Origin: Haloarchaeobius sp. FL176
GTDB lineage: Archaea; Halobacteriota; Halobacteria; Halobacteriales; Natrialbaceae
DNA length: 64,000 bases
NCBI RefSeq assembly: GCF_024609245.1
Contig: NZ_JANJYH010000001.1
Location: 124,001 to 188,000, forward strand
Direction of reading: 5' to 3'
Shown: in pieces, positions 9,484-17,269 of the stretch
Layout of the letters: every line of letters begins with the position of its first letter
How positions within the stretch are numbered: position 1 is the first letter of the stretch
Position numbers and translations under genes: made by a program
Notes under the pieces: model-generated
Databases searched by the model: none
What the model was told of the DNA's origin: nothing
What the model saw: only the letters and a program-made list of their open reading frames with translations

Positions 9484-11340
9484 ATGCCAGACGACCTCCG
9501 CGTCCTCTGCGTGGACGACGACCCGGACGCCGCCCGCACGACCGCGGAGTCTCTGCAGGACGCGCGGCTCGACTGTCTGGTCGCGACGACCGGTACGGAC
9601 GCCCTCGACCGCCTCGGTGAGAGCCGGGTCGACTGCGTCGTCAGCGAGTACGAGATGTCCGGGATGGACGGCCTCGACCTGTTGGCGGCCGTCCGGGGGC
9701 GCAGGACCACGCTCCCGTTCATCCTGTTCACCAGCACCGGCTCCGAGTCCGTCGCCAGCGAAGCAATCTCCGCCGGTGTCACCGACTACCTCCCGAAGAG
9801 CGCGACGGAGGCCCACCAGCTCCTCCGTGAGCGTGTCGAGAACGCCGTGGACCAGTGCCGCGCCGAACGCGGGCTGGAGGAGACCCGGGGCCGCCTCGAA
9901 GGGCTCCACCATCACGCCGTCGCCATCGCCGGGGCGCACGACCGCGAGACCGTCGTCGACCAGGCGCTGGTCGCCGCCGAACGCATCCTCGACTTCGACG
10001 TCTCCGGAATCTACGTGCTCGAAGACGGGACGTTCGTCCCCCAGACCGAGCGCAGCTACCAGCCGGAGGGTGACCTCCCGACCGTCGACGACGGCGTACT
10101 CGGCTACACTTACAGCCAGCGCGAGTCGGTGCTGGTCAGGGACGTCCGCGAGGACACGACTGCCCGGCCGGACCAGCCGGAGTTCCGCTCGGCAGTCAGC
10201 GTCCCGGTCGGTCGCTACGGCGTGTTTCAGGCCATCTCGGAGGAGGCCAACGCCTTCACCGAGACCGACAGGGAGCTCGCGGAGCTCCTCGTCACCCACG
10301 TCACGCAGGCGTTCGACCGACTGGAGAGCGAGGCGGACCTGCGACGGGCGAACGAGCAGCTGCGAGCCATCCTCGACAACACCACGGCGAACATCTACAT
10401 CAAGGACCTCGACGGCCAGTACCAGCTCGTCAACGACAGCTTCCGGGAGCTGGTCGGGCTGGAGCCGGGCGAGGCGGTCGGCAAGACCGACTTGGACCTG
10501 CAGAACGGCGAACACGCCAAGGAGGTCCGCGCGAACGACCGGCTGGCCGTCGAACGCGGCGAAGCCATCCAGATCGAAGAGACCGGCGAGTTCCAGGGCG
10601 ACGAACGGATCTACTACTCAGTGAAGGTCCCGCTGTACGGGGACGACGGCGAACCCGTCGGCGTCTGTGGCATCTCCTCGGACATCACGGAGCTGAAGCA
10701 GCGTGAGCGGGAGCTACAGCGCCAGAAGGAGCGACTCGACGAGTTCGCCCACCTCGTCAGCCACGACCTCCGGAGCCCGCTCAGCGTGGCGCATGGCTAC
10801 CTCGACCTCATCGAAGCGGATGTCGACCACGAGTACATCGGGAAGATTGCGAACGCACACGAGCGGATGGAACGCATCATCGAGGGCGTCCTCACGCTGG
10901 CCCGTGAGGGTCGGGAGATCGGCGACCGGCGACCCGTGTCCATCCGGGCACTCGCCACCGAGGCGTGGAAGACGGTGGAGACGGGGGCAGCGACCCTGTC
11001 CGTCGTCGACGACACGACAGTCGAGGCCGACCGGGACCGGCTCCGACAGGTGTTCGAGAACCTGTACCGCAACGCGCTGGAGCACGGCGCACCAGACGAC
11101 GGCAACGAGCTCACTGTCACGGTCGGAACACTCGCCACGGGCGGTTTCTTCGTCGCGGACGACGGTGTCGGCGTCCCCGAGTCGCTTCAGGACGAGCTGT
11201 TCGAGGCCGGGGAGAGCTCGGACAGGGACGGCACCGGCTTCGGGTTGGCCATCGTCGAGCGCGTGGTCACTGCCCACGGGTGGACGGTCGAGCCAGTCGA
11301 CTCGCAGGACGGCGGCGCGCGGTTCGAGATCCGGACCTGA
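9484..11340 (+). CDS. Receiver-GAF-PAS histidine kinase with Glu at the phosphoacceptor position
   Basis: A 618-aa cytoplasmic signalling protein. Residues 1-120 are a response-regulator receiver with the acidic triad DDD at 11-13, T/S and Lys (LFTST, LPKS), but residue 55, normally the phosphorylated Asp of VSDY, is Glu (codon GAG at 9646-9648). A GAF domain covers about 150-285, a PAS domain about 290-410 (ILDNTTANIYIKDLDGQY, then GISSDITELKQRE), an H-box about 425 (LVSHDLRSPLSVAHGY) and an HATPase with N-box ENLYRNALEHG, DDGVGVP and GTGFGLAIV. The kinase core is intact. I chose ATG 9484 over ATG 9451 because it places the receiver at the usual N-terminus. No dedicated partner is adjacent; the upstream ABC gene is dead. 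Confidence 0.92.
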   Translation: MPDDLRVLCVDDDPDAARTTAESLQDARLDCLVATTGTDALDRLGESRVDCVVSEYEMSGMDGLDLLAAVRGRRTTLPFILFTSTGSESVASEAISAGVTDYLPKSATEAHQLLRERVENAVDQCRAERGLEETRGRLEGLHHHAVAIAGAHDRETVVDQALVAAERILDFDVSGIYVLEDGTFVPQTERSYQPEGDLPTVDDGVLGYTYSQRESVLVRDVREDTTARPDQPEFRSAVSVPVGRYGVFQAISEEANAFTETDRELAELLVTHVTQAFDRLESEADLRRANEQLRAILDNTTANIYIKDLDGQYQLVNDSFRELVGLEPGEAVGKTDLDLQNGEHAKEVRANDRLAVERGEAIQIEETGEFQGDERIYYSVKVPLYGDDGEPVGVCGISSDITELKQRERELQRQKERLDEFAHLVSHDLRSPLSVAHGYLDLIEADVDHEYIGKIANAHERMERIIEGVLTLAREGREIGDRRPVSIRALATEAWKTVETGAATLSVVDDTTVEADRDRLRQVFENLYRNALEHGAPDDGNELTVTVGTLATGGFFVADDGVGVPESLQDELFEAGESSDRDGTGFGLAIVERVVTAHGWTVEPVDSQDGGARFEIRT

Positions 11341-12555
11341 CTACTGTCCGAACCGGGTGACGTTCTCCAGCTCGTCCAGCTTCGGCTCGGCGAACGCCTC
11401 CCGGGCGATGCTGCGGAGGTGGACCTCGTCCGCGCCGTCGATGATGCGGAACGCACGGACGTTCTCGTAGAAGTCCGCGAGCGGCAGGTCCTTCCCGATG
11501 CCGTTACCGCCGCAGATCTGGACGGCCTCGTCGACGGCCTCCTGTACGACGTTCGCGGTGAACACCTTCGCCATGGCGACGCCGATGCGGGCCTCCTTCC
11601 CGGCCGCGATGTCGTCGGCCGCGTGGCGAATCATCGTCCGGGCCGCGTGCAGTCGGGTCCGCGAGCGCGCGACGCGGAACCGGAGTGCCTGCTTCTCCGC
11701 GATGGGCTCGCCGAAGGACTCCCGCTCGCTCGCGTACGCCGTGGCGATGTCGAGCGCGCGGTCGGCCATCCCGCCGAAGCGCATGCAGTGGGTCAGTCTG
11801 GCCGGGCCGAGGCGCTTCTGGGCCACCGCGAAGCCGGCGTTCTCCGGGCCCAGCGTGTTCTCGACCGGGACGCGCGCACCGTCGAACTTCACCTCGGAGT
11901 GGCTGGAGCCGACGGGCTCGCCGCCCAGGTGCGGGATGTCGCGGACGACCTCGACGCCGTCCGTGTCACGCGGCACGAGGACGATGCTCGCACCCTCGTA
12001 GGGGTGTGCGTCGGGGTCGGTGCGGGCCATCACGAGGAAGACATCGGCGTCGGCACCGCCCGTTGTCCACCACTTGTGACCGTCGATGACCCACTCGTCG
12101 CCCTCCTTCTCGGCCGTGGTGCTGAGCATCTTCGGGTCCGAACCGCCGCCCTGCATCGGCTCGGTCATGCAGAACCCGGAGTTCATCTCGCCGGCCGCGA
12201 GCGGTGCGAGCCAGCGCTTCTGCTGCTCCTCCGTCCCGACGATCTCGAGCGTGTGCATGTTGCCCTCGTCCGGGGCGGCACAGCGCATCGCGAGGCCGCC
12301 GAGCAGACTCCGCCCGGCCTCCTCGAACACGGGCAGCATCGCACGGAAGTCCAGACCGAGTCCACCGTACTCCTCAGGTATCTGTGGCCCGTACACCTCG
12401 TACTCGCGGGCCGTCTCGCGCAGGTCGTCGATGACCGAGTCGGGGATCGACTCGTGACCCAGCCACTCGCGCTCGACGGGGATGACCTCGTTCTCGACGA
12501 ACTCGCGGGCTCGCTCGGCGACTTCCTGTCCGGCGTCCGGGTCGTGGTACTCCAT
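11341..12555 (-). CDS. Acyl-CoA dehydrogenase family protein
   Basis: A 404-aa FAD-dependent acyl-CoA dehydrogenase. Family features include EYGGLGLDF near residue 80, the flavin-binding stretch FCMTEPMQGGGSDP (about 130-145), the WWTTGGADAD loop, RGDIP-region equivalents, and the C-terminal QICGGNGIGKDLPLADFYENVRAF segment with ADEVHLRSIAR. It is closest in character to the ACAD10/ACAD11 group, which fits the divergently transcribed APH-type kinase next door. I chose ATG 12555; a longer frame to 12666 adds an implausible leader. A TTTTT element lies about 27 nt upstream on the minus strand, so a leaderless transcript is likely. Substrate is not determined. Confidence 0.92.
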   Translation of the reverse strand: MEYHDPDAGQEVAERAREFVENEVIPVEREWLGHESIPDSVIDDLRETAREYEVYGPQIPEEYGGLGLDFRAMLPVFEEAGRSLLGGLAMRCAAPDEGNMHTLEIVGTEEQQKRWLAPLAAGEMNSGFCMTEPMQGGGSDPKMLSTTAEKEGDEWVIDGHKWWTTGGADADVFLVMARTDPDAHPYEGASIVLVPRDTDGVEVVRDIPHLGGEPVGSSHSEVKFDGARVPVENTLGPENAGFAVAQKRLGPARLTHCMRFGGMADRALDIATAYASERESFGEPIAEKQALRFRVARSRTRLHAARTMIRHAADDIAAGKEARIGVAMAKVFTANVVQEAVDEAVQICGGNGIGKDLPLADFYENVRAFRIIDGADEVHLRSIAREAFAEPKLDELENVTRFGQ

Positions 12556-12719
12556 GGCACCTGTTTCGGACGCCGGGGTCAAAAACGGTCCCACACAGCA
12601 GGGAACTCGTTCGGCGTTTCCCCTCGTCCTCGGGCGGTAGCGGCCATTTCTACCCCATTTTAACATTGTTAGCTGCCGTGACCCGAGGTTATTCCTACGA
12701 CCCCCACGTCGTCCCGGGC

Positions 12720-13790
12720 GTGACAGACGAACCCGACGAGTACTTCGACCGACTCGTCGACGAGGCCGCCCTGGAGTCGTACCTCCGGGCGAACCTCGGC
12801 GACGCGGACGACTTCGAGGTACGCCGCCACCAGGCCGGCCATTCCAACGAGACGCTGTTCGTCACCTGGGGCGGCGAGGAGCTGGTACTCCGGCGGCCGC
12901 CGCCGGGCGAGACGGCCGACAAGGCCCACGACGTGTTGCGGGAGTACTCGGTCGTCGACGCGCTCCAGTCGACCGACGTGCCGCTCCCCCGGACTGTCCT
13001 CGCCTGCGACGACCACGACGTGGTTGGCAGCGACTTCTACCTGATGGAGCGTCTCGACGGCACGGTCGTTCGGGGCGGGGACGGTGACCCGCTCTCTGCG
13101 CCGGCGGACCGCAGGCACATCGGCGAGGAGCTGGTGGACACGCTCGCGGCCATCCACACCGTCGACGTCGACGACGTGGGACTCTCGGAGTTCGGCCATC
13201 CGGAGGGGTTCAGCCAGCGGCAGGTCAAGCGGTGGTCCGAGCAGCTCACCTGGGCGTTCTCGAAGACGAGCGACGAGCGCGAGGTCCCGGCCATCTACGA
13301 CGTCATGGAGTGGCTGCAGGAGAACGCACCCGAGGAGCACCCGCACACGCTCGTCCACGGCGACTACAAGCTGGACAACGTGATGTACGACCTCGCCGAC
13401 GAGCCAGAACTCATCGGCGTGTTCGACTGGGAGATGAGCACCCTCGGCGACCCGCTGACGGACCTCGGCTGGATGCTGTCGTTCTGGCGTGACGCCGGCG
13501 ACCCCGACCCGGTCTCGGGCGAGTTCTTCGACGCGTTCCTCGAGAACGAGGGCTACCCGACCCGGCGGGAGCTCGTGGACCGGTACGAGGCCGCGACCGG
13601 CATCGAGTACACCAACGACCGGTTCTACCGGGCGCTGGCGGTGTACAAGCTCTGTGGCCTCGGCGAGATGTTCTTCGCGCGCCACCTCGCCGGCGACGCC
13701 GACGACCCGCTCTATCCGAAGATGCGCGAGGCCGTCCCCGCGCTGGCCGACCGTGCCCAGCGCATCATCGACGGCGAGGAGCCACTGTAG
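12720..13790 (+). CDS. APH-type phosphotransferase (ACAD10/11 kinase-like)
   Basis: A 356-aa aminoglycoside-phosphotransferase-fold kinase. The nucleotide-binding part includes HQAGHSNETLFVTW and LVLRRPPPGE, the catalytic loop is VHGDYKLDNVMYD, and the metal-binding motif is GVFDWEMSTLGDPLTDLGW, which is the subfamily fused to acyl-CoA dehydrogenase in eukaryotic ACAD10/11. There the kinase phosphorylates 4-hydroxyacyl substrates; applying that here is inference from motif and neighbour. Possible starts are TTG 12666, GTG 12678 and GTG 12720; I prefer 12720 because TDEPDEYFDRLVDEAAL matches the usual N-terminus. It is divergent from the acyl-CoA dehydrogenase, sharing a 164-bp intergenic region. 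Confidence 0.88.
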   Translation: MTDEPDEYFDRLVDEAALESYLRANLGDADDFEVRRHQAGHSNETLFVTWGGEELVLRRPPPGETADKAHDVLREYSVVDALQSTDVPLPRTVLACDDHDVVGSDFYLMERLDGTVVRGGDGDPLSAPADRRHIGEELVDTLAAIHTVDVDDVGLSEFGHPEGFSQRQVKRWSEQLTWAFSKTSDEREVPAIYDVMEWLQENAPEEHPHTLVHGDYKLDNVMYDLADEPELIGVFDWEMSTLGDPLTDLGWMLSFWRDAGDPDPVSGEFFDAFLENEGYPTRRELVDRYEAATGIEYTNDRFYRALAVYKLCGLGEMFFARHLAGDADDPLYPKMREAVPALADRAQRIIDGEEPL

Positions 13791-13830
13791 CCCGGAGGCC
13801 CGCCGCCAGCGGTGCTTGCCATAAATTTCG

Positions 13831-13848
13831 ATAGATTATGATATCTAT
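13831..13848 (+). promoter_or_regulatory. AT-rich inverted repeat before membrane-protein gene
   Basis: ATAGAT-TATGAT-ATCTAT is a perfect 6-bp inverted repeat with a 6-nt spacer in a markedly AT-rich stretch (about 13820-13862), 40-57 nt upstream of the ATG at 13888. It probably overlaps the TATA/BRE region and could be an operator, but AT-rich DNA gives such repeats easily. Confidence 0.35.
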
Positions 13849-13887
13849 ACCAATAGTTCTTTGACACTTGGAAACCTGTGCGTGAGT

Positions 13888-14484
13888 ATGGGGGTGCTCG
13901 CCGCACTCGCCAGCTTGGGGGCTGGCACGACAGCGACTGCAACGACCACGGGGTTGGGGGACCTCGGCGCGTTCTGGACTCTCTCTGTTCCGGTTCGAGC
14001 CGCGGTTCTCTCCGCCTCGACACTACTACTCGGGATACTTGTCGTCGGCCTGTTCCCGGACTACGGAACGACAGCGATCGACCACGTCCGCGAGGGCATG
14101 GTCTCCTCGTTCCTCATCGGGAGCGTGGTCGCCGCCGCCTACGGGGCCTGCATCGGCATGATCTGGTACGCAGCGGGACAGGACCCGGTCGTCTCACTCA
14201 TCGCGATGCCGGTGCTCTTCGTCCTCGTCGGCCTCGGCACGGTCTGGACGGCCATCGGCCTCGTCGGCCTCTGTCAGGCCGGTGCCGACCTCCTCGGTGC
14301 CGACCACTCCGCGTGGGGCGTCGGCGGCGCGGTCGTCGTCGCCGGGGCGAGCGTCATGGTCCCGGCCTACGGGCTCGCCATCGCCGTCCTGGCGGCCGTC
14401 TTCGGCTTCGGGGCCGGCATCCGGACGCGTCCGAGCGTCCGTACCCGCGACGAGCGGGTCGTCCCGCCGGACCGCAAGGTGTAG
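13888..14484 (+). CDS. Four-helix integral membrane protein of unknown function
   Basis: A 198-aa membrane protein I do not recognise. It has about five hydrophobic stretches: a weak N-terminal one, then segments around AVLSASTLLLGILVVGLF, SSFLIGSVVAAAYGACIGMI, SLIAMPVLFVLVGLGTVWTA and GAVVVAGASVMVPAYGLAIA. The C-terminus is short, basic and cytoplasmic (RTRPSVRTRDERVV). TTG 13861 and GTG 13882 are alternative starts; I chose ATG 13888. The upstream promoter region is AT-rich with an inverted repeat. It stands alone between the kinase and photolyase genes. Confidence 0.65.
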   Translation: MGVLAALASLGAGTTATATTTGLGDLGAFWTLSVPVRAAVLSASTLLLGILVVGLFPDYGTTAIDHVREGMVSSFLIGSVVAAAYGACIGMIWYAAGQDPVVSLIAMPVLFVLVGLGTVWTAIGLVGLCQAGADLLGADHSAWGVGGAVVVAGASVMVPAYGLAIAVLAAVFGFGAGIRTRPSVRTRDERVVPPDRKV

Positions 14485-14501
14485 CGCGACGTTGGCAGTA
14501 G

Positions 14502-14529
14502 CTTAAGGGAGCGACCGGTTCTTCGGTCG
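14502..14529 (+). promoter_or_regulatory. Photolyase promoter: TATA element and inverted repeat
   Basis: A CTTAA element at about 14502-14506 lies 27-31 nt before the ATG at 14533, the spacing of a leaderless haloarchaeal promoter. Between them, CGACCG (14512-14517) and CGGTCG (14524-14529) form a perfect 6-bp inverted repeat with a 6-nt spacer, ending 3 nt before the start codon. It could be an operator or, if transcribed, a start-site hairpin. Confidence 0.45.
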
Positions 14530-14532
14530 GGT

Positions 14533-15957
14533 ATGCAACTGCACTGGCACCGCGACGACCTGCGGGTCGCGGACAACCTGGCTCTCGCGACAGCGACCGA
14601 CCGCGCCGTCGACCGTGGTCCCGTCGCCCCGGTCTTCGTGTTCGACGACGACGTACTCGCGCACGGCTCGCCGAACCGGGTCGCGTTCATGCTCGACGCG
14701 CTTTCACAGCTCCGGGAGGCGTACCGTGACCGCGGCAGCGATCTGCTCGTCCGGCACGGCGATCCCCGCGAGGTGCTTCCCGCGCTCGCCTCCGACCTCG
14801 GTGCCGAGTCGGTGACGTGGGCGGCGGGCTACTCCGGGCTCGCGAACGAGCGCGACGCCGCGGTCCGACAGCGCCTCGACGCGGTCGACGTGGCTCGCGA
14901 GTCCGTCACCGACGCGCTCCACCACGAGCCGGGGTCCATCACGACGAACGACGGCGACCCGTACTCGGTGTACACGTACTTCTGGAAGAAGTGGCGCGAC
15001 CGGCCGAAGGCCGATCCGGTCGACGCGCCCGAGGCCGACGCGCTCGCGGACGCCGACGAACTGCCGGAGCCCGAGCCGTTGCCAACACTCGCCGACCTCG
15101 GCTTCGCGGAGCCCACCGCGGACGTACAGCCGGCGGGGACCGACGCCGCTCGCGATCGGCTCACCGCGTTCTGTGACGGTCCGGTGTACGACTACGCGGA
15201 GCGCCGCGACTACCCCGCCGACGGCTGCACGTCACGGCTCTCGGCCGACCTCAAGTGGGGGACCATCGGCGTCCGCGAGGTGTACGAAGAGACCGCGGCC
15301 GCCGCCGACCTCGCCGACTCGGAGGCCGACCGCGAGTCCGTCCAGGAGTTCCAGAGCCAGCTCGCGTGGCGCGAGTTCTACCACCACGTCCTCTTCTTCA
15401 ACCCCGAGGTTGTCTCGGCGAACTACAAGGAGTACGAACACCCTATCGAGTGGCGGAACGACCCGGCGGAGCTCCAGGCCTGGAAGGACGGCGAAACCGG
15501 CTACCCAATCGTCGACGCCGGGATGCGACAGCTCCGCGAGGAGGGGTACATGCACAACCGGGTGCGGATGATCGTCGCGTCCTTCCTCACGAAGGACCTC
15601 CTGATCGACTGGCGCGAGGGCTACGAACACTTCCGCGAGCATCTTGTCGACCACGACACTGCGAACGACAACGGCGGCTGGCAGTGGGCCGCCTCGACGG
15701 GCACCGACGCCCAGCCGTACTTCCGCATCTTCAACCCGATGACCCAGGGCGAGCGCTACGACCCCGACGCCGAGTACATCACGCAGTACGTCCCCGAACT
15801 GCGCGACGCCGACCCGTCGCTGATTCACGGCTGGCACGAGGCGAGCGAGATGATGCGCGAACAGGGCGCACCGGAGTACGCGCGCCCCATCGTGGACCAC
15901 GGAGAGCGCCGAGAGCAGGCCTTAACAATGTTCAAATCGGCGCGCGGCGAGGAGTGA
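14533..15957 (+). CDS. phr: Deoxyribodipyrimidine photolyase (cryptochrome/photolyase family)
   Basis: A 474-aa flavoprotein that repairs UV-induced pyrimidine dimers using blue light. The N-terminal alpha/beta antenna domain begins MQLHWHRDDLRVADNLAL. The C-terminal FAD domain has the hallmark motifs: QSQLAWREFYHHVLF, GYPIVDAGMRQLREEGYMHN and NDNGGWQWAASTGTDAQP. These match class I CPD photolyases such as haloarchaeal Phr2, but a cryptochrome role cannot be excluded from sequence alone. The start ATG fits a leaderless promoter. The stop is followed after 4 nt by a perfect hairpin. UV repair is expected in organisms of sunlit brines. Confidence 0.95.
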   Translation: MQLHWHRDDLRVADNLALATATDRAVDRGPVAPVFVFDDDVLAHGSPNRVAFMLDALSQLREAYRDRGSDLLVRHGDPREVLPALASDLGAESVTWAAGYSGLANERDAAVRQRLDAVDVARESVTDALHHEPGSITTNDGDPYSVYTYFWKKWRDRPKADPVDAPEADALADADELPEPEPLPTLADLGFAEPTADVQPAGTDAARDRLTAFCDGPVYDYAERRDYPADGCTSRLSADLKWGTIGVREVYEETAAAADLADSEADRESVQEFQSQLAWREFYHHVLFFNPEVVSANYKEYEHPIEWRNDPAELQAWKDGETGYPIVDAGMRQLREEGYMHNRVRMIVASFLTKDLLIDWREGYEHFREHLVDHDTANDNGGWQWAASTGTDAQPYFRIFNPMTQGERYDPDAEYITQYVPELRDADPSLIHGWHEASEMMREQGAPEYARPIVDHGERREQALTMFKSARGEE

Positions 15958-15961
15958 CACA

Positions 15962-15978
15962 CGCCGAATCGTTCGGCG
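15962..15978 (+). terminator. Hairpin just after the photolyase stop
   Basis: CGCCGAA-TCG-TTCGGCG is a perfect 7-bp stem with a 3-nt loop, starting 4 nt past the photolyase stop. There is no T-run after it, so it is not a classical intrinsic terminator; it may mark or protect the 3' end of the mRNA. Confidence 0.35.
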
Positions 15979-16289
15979 GGCCGGTGGTGGTCACCGGAGC
16001 GGCACAGCCCCGGGCCGAACTCCGACTCCCCTGGGCGATGGGACCGACTGGTCGGTAGCCAGCTGAGTCGCCGTCGGCGGCCGTGCGAGCCCGTCGAGCG
16101 CCTCCTGACATCCCGTGCTCGAACCCATCGTGACCGGACGTACCGATAGACGAATCGACGCACACCAGACGTTCTATTATCTTCTTCATAGTTGCAAAGA
16201 ACCCCTCGATTAAAGGCTACAGGGTTGAAATAATTGTTGGCAATCGTACTAAGCTATTTCCGGGGTCGTACCCGACTGCCATCTGTTCT
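15979..16289. other. Intergenic region without a convincing gene
   Basis: This 311-nt stretch separates photolyase from the UbiA gene. Its first half is GC-rich and featureless. The second half (about 16165-16260) is AT-rich for this genome and probably holds the UbiA promoter. Short overlapping frames on both strands lack family resemblance and haloarchaeal codon use, so I call no gene. Confidence 0.5.
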
Positions 16290-17195
16290 ATGAGTCAATC
16301 GAACGACCCCTACGGACCCGAACAGTACAGGTACCGCCTTCCGGACCCGACCGTCGCCGTCGAGCGCGCGTTCGGTGTGGCGAAACACGCGTCCGTCCTC
16401 GACGGTCTCGTCGCGGCGACGAAGGTCGTCGTGGTGTCGTTGCTCCTGTCGCTACCGCTCACCACGGCGGCACTGCTCGCCGGACTCGTCACGTTCTCGG
16501 TCTACGGCTCGAACAAGCTCGTCGACGCCGAAGACGAGGTCAACTGCCCCGACCGTGCCAGCTTCGTCGCCCGGAACCGCGAACTGCTGCTGTTTGGCAC
16601 GCTCGGCGCGTACGTCGTCGCACTCGGCCTCGCAGCGCTGGACGGAGTCGACTCCTTCCTGCTGACGCTCGTCCCCGCTGTCGCCGCAGTGCTGTACAGC
16701 ACCCCCTGGCTGCCGTTCGACGGCGGAACCCGGGTGAAAGACCTGCTCGTCGCCAACACCGTTCTCGTCGCCGGCTCCTGGGCCGTCTACGTGACGTTCA
16801 TCCCCGTCGCGTACGCAGATGCAGCCGTCTCGGTGACCGCCGTGGTCGTCTGTGTGTTCTTCTTCCTCCAGACCGTCGTCGCGGGTGAGGTCCTCAACGC
16901 CCGTGACGTGGTCGGCGACCGTGCGGAGGGCGTCCGGACGATGGCAACCGTCTTCGGCGTTCGGCGGACCCAGTGGGCGCTCTACGCGCTCGACGGGTTC
17001 TCCCTCGTACTCCTCGCCTGGGCGGCGACGACCGACATCCTGGCGTCTCCCCTCGCAATCGCCCTGGTGCCCGCGGTCGGCTACTCGGTGCTGGTGACCG
17101 CGCTGGTCGGCCGCGACGTCGACCGCAGACGGCTCGGCACCTGCCGCGACTGCCAGTACCTCGTCATGCTCTGCTGTGTGGCGGTCGCCGCCTGA
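16290..17195 (+). CDS. UbiA-family prenyltransferase
   Basis: A 301-aa polytopic membrane enzyme of the UbiA superfamily, which transfers polyprenyl groups to aromatic or lipid acceptors. About eight hydrophobic segments are visible. The first Asp-rich motif appears as NKLVDAEDE (about residues 71-79) and the second as NARDVVGDRAEG (about 203-214), both facing the active site in the family. Haloarchaea use UbiA enzymes for menaquinone, archaeal lipids and C50 carotenoids; the sequence does not tell which. The C-terminus has a small Cys cluster (CRDCQYLVMLCC). ATG start at 16290; single gene. Confidence 0.88.
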   Translation: MSQSNDPYGPEQYRYRLPDPTVAVERAFGVAKHASVLDGLVAATKVVVVSLLLSLPLTTAALLAGLVTFSVYGSNKLVDAEDEVNCPDRASFVARNRELLLFGTLGAYVVALGLAALDGVDSFLLTLVPAVAAVLYSTPWLPFDGGTRVKDLLVANTVLVAGSWAVYVTFIPVAYADAAVSVTAVVVCVFFFLQTVVAGEVLNARDVVGDRAEGVRTMATVFGVRRTQWALYALDGFSLVLLAWAATTDILASPLAIALVPAVGYSVLVTALVGRDVDRRRLGTCRDCQYLVMLCCVAVAA

Positions 17196-17269
17196 AATCG
17201 CGGCTCGATATTGCCAGTCGAGTTAAGGGCGTGGGACGAGAACCCGATGTACATCGGCTCCCCCCGGAA

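Noticed and set aside
15932-16189. Minus-strand 85-codon frame overlapping the end of photolyase
   Set aside because: Arg/Ser/Gly-rich low-complexity translation, overlaps phr, no promoter or homologous feature.
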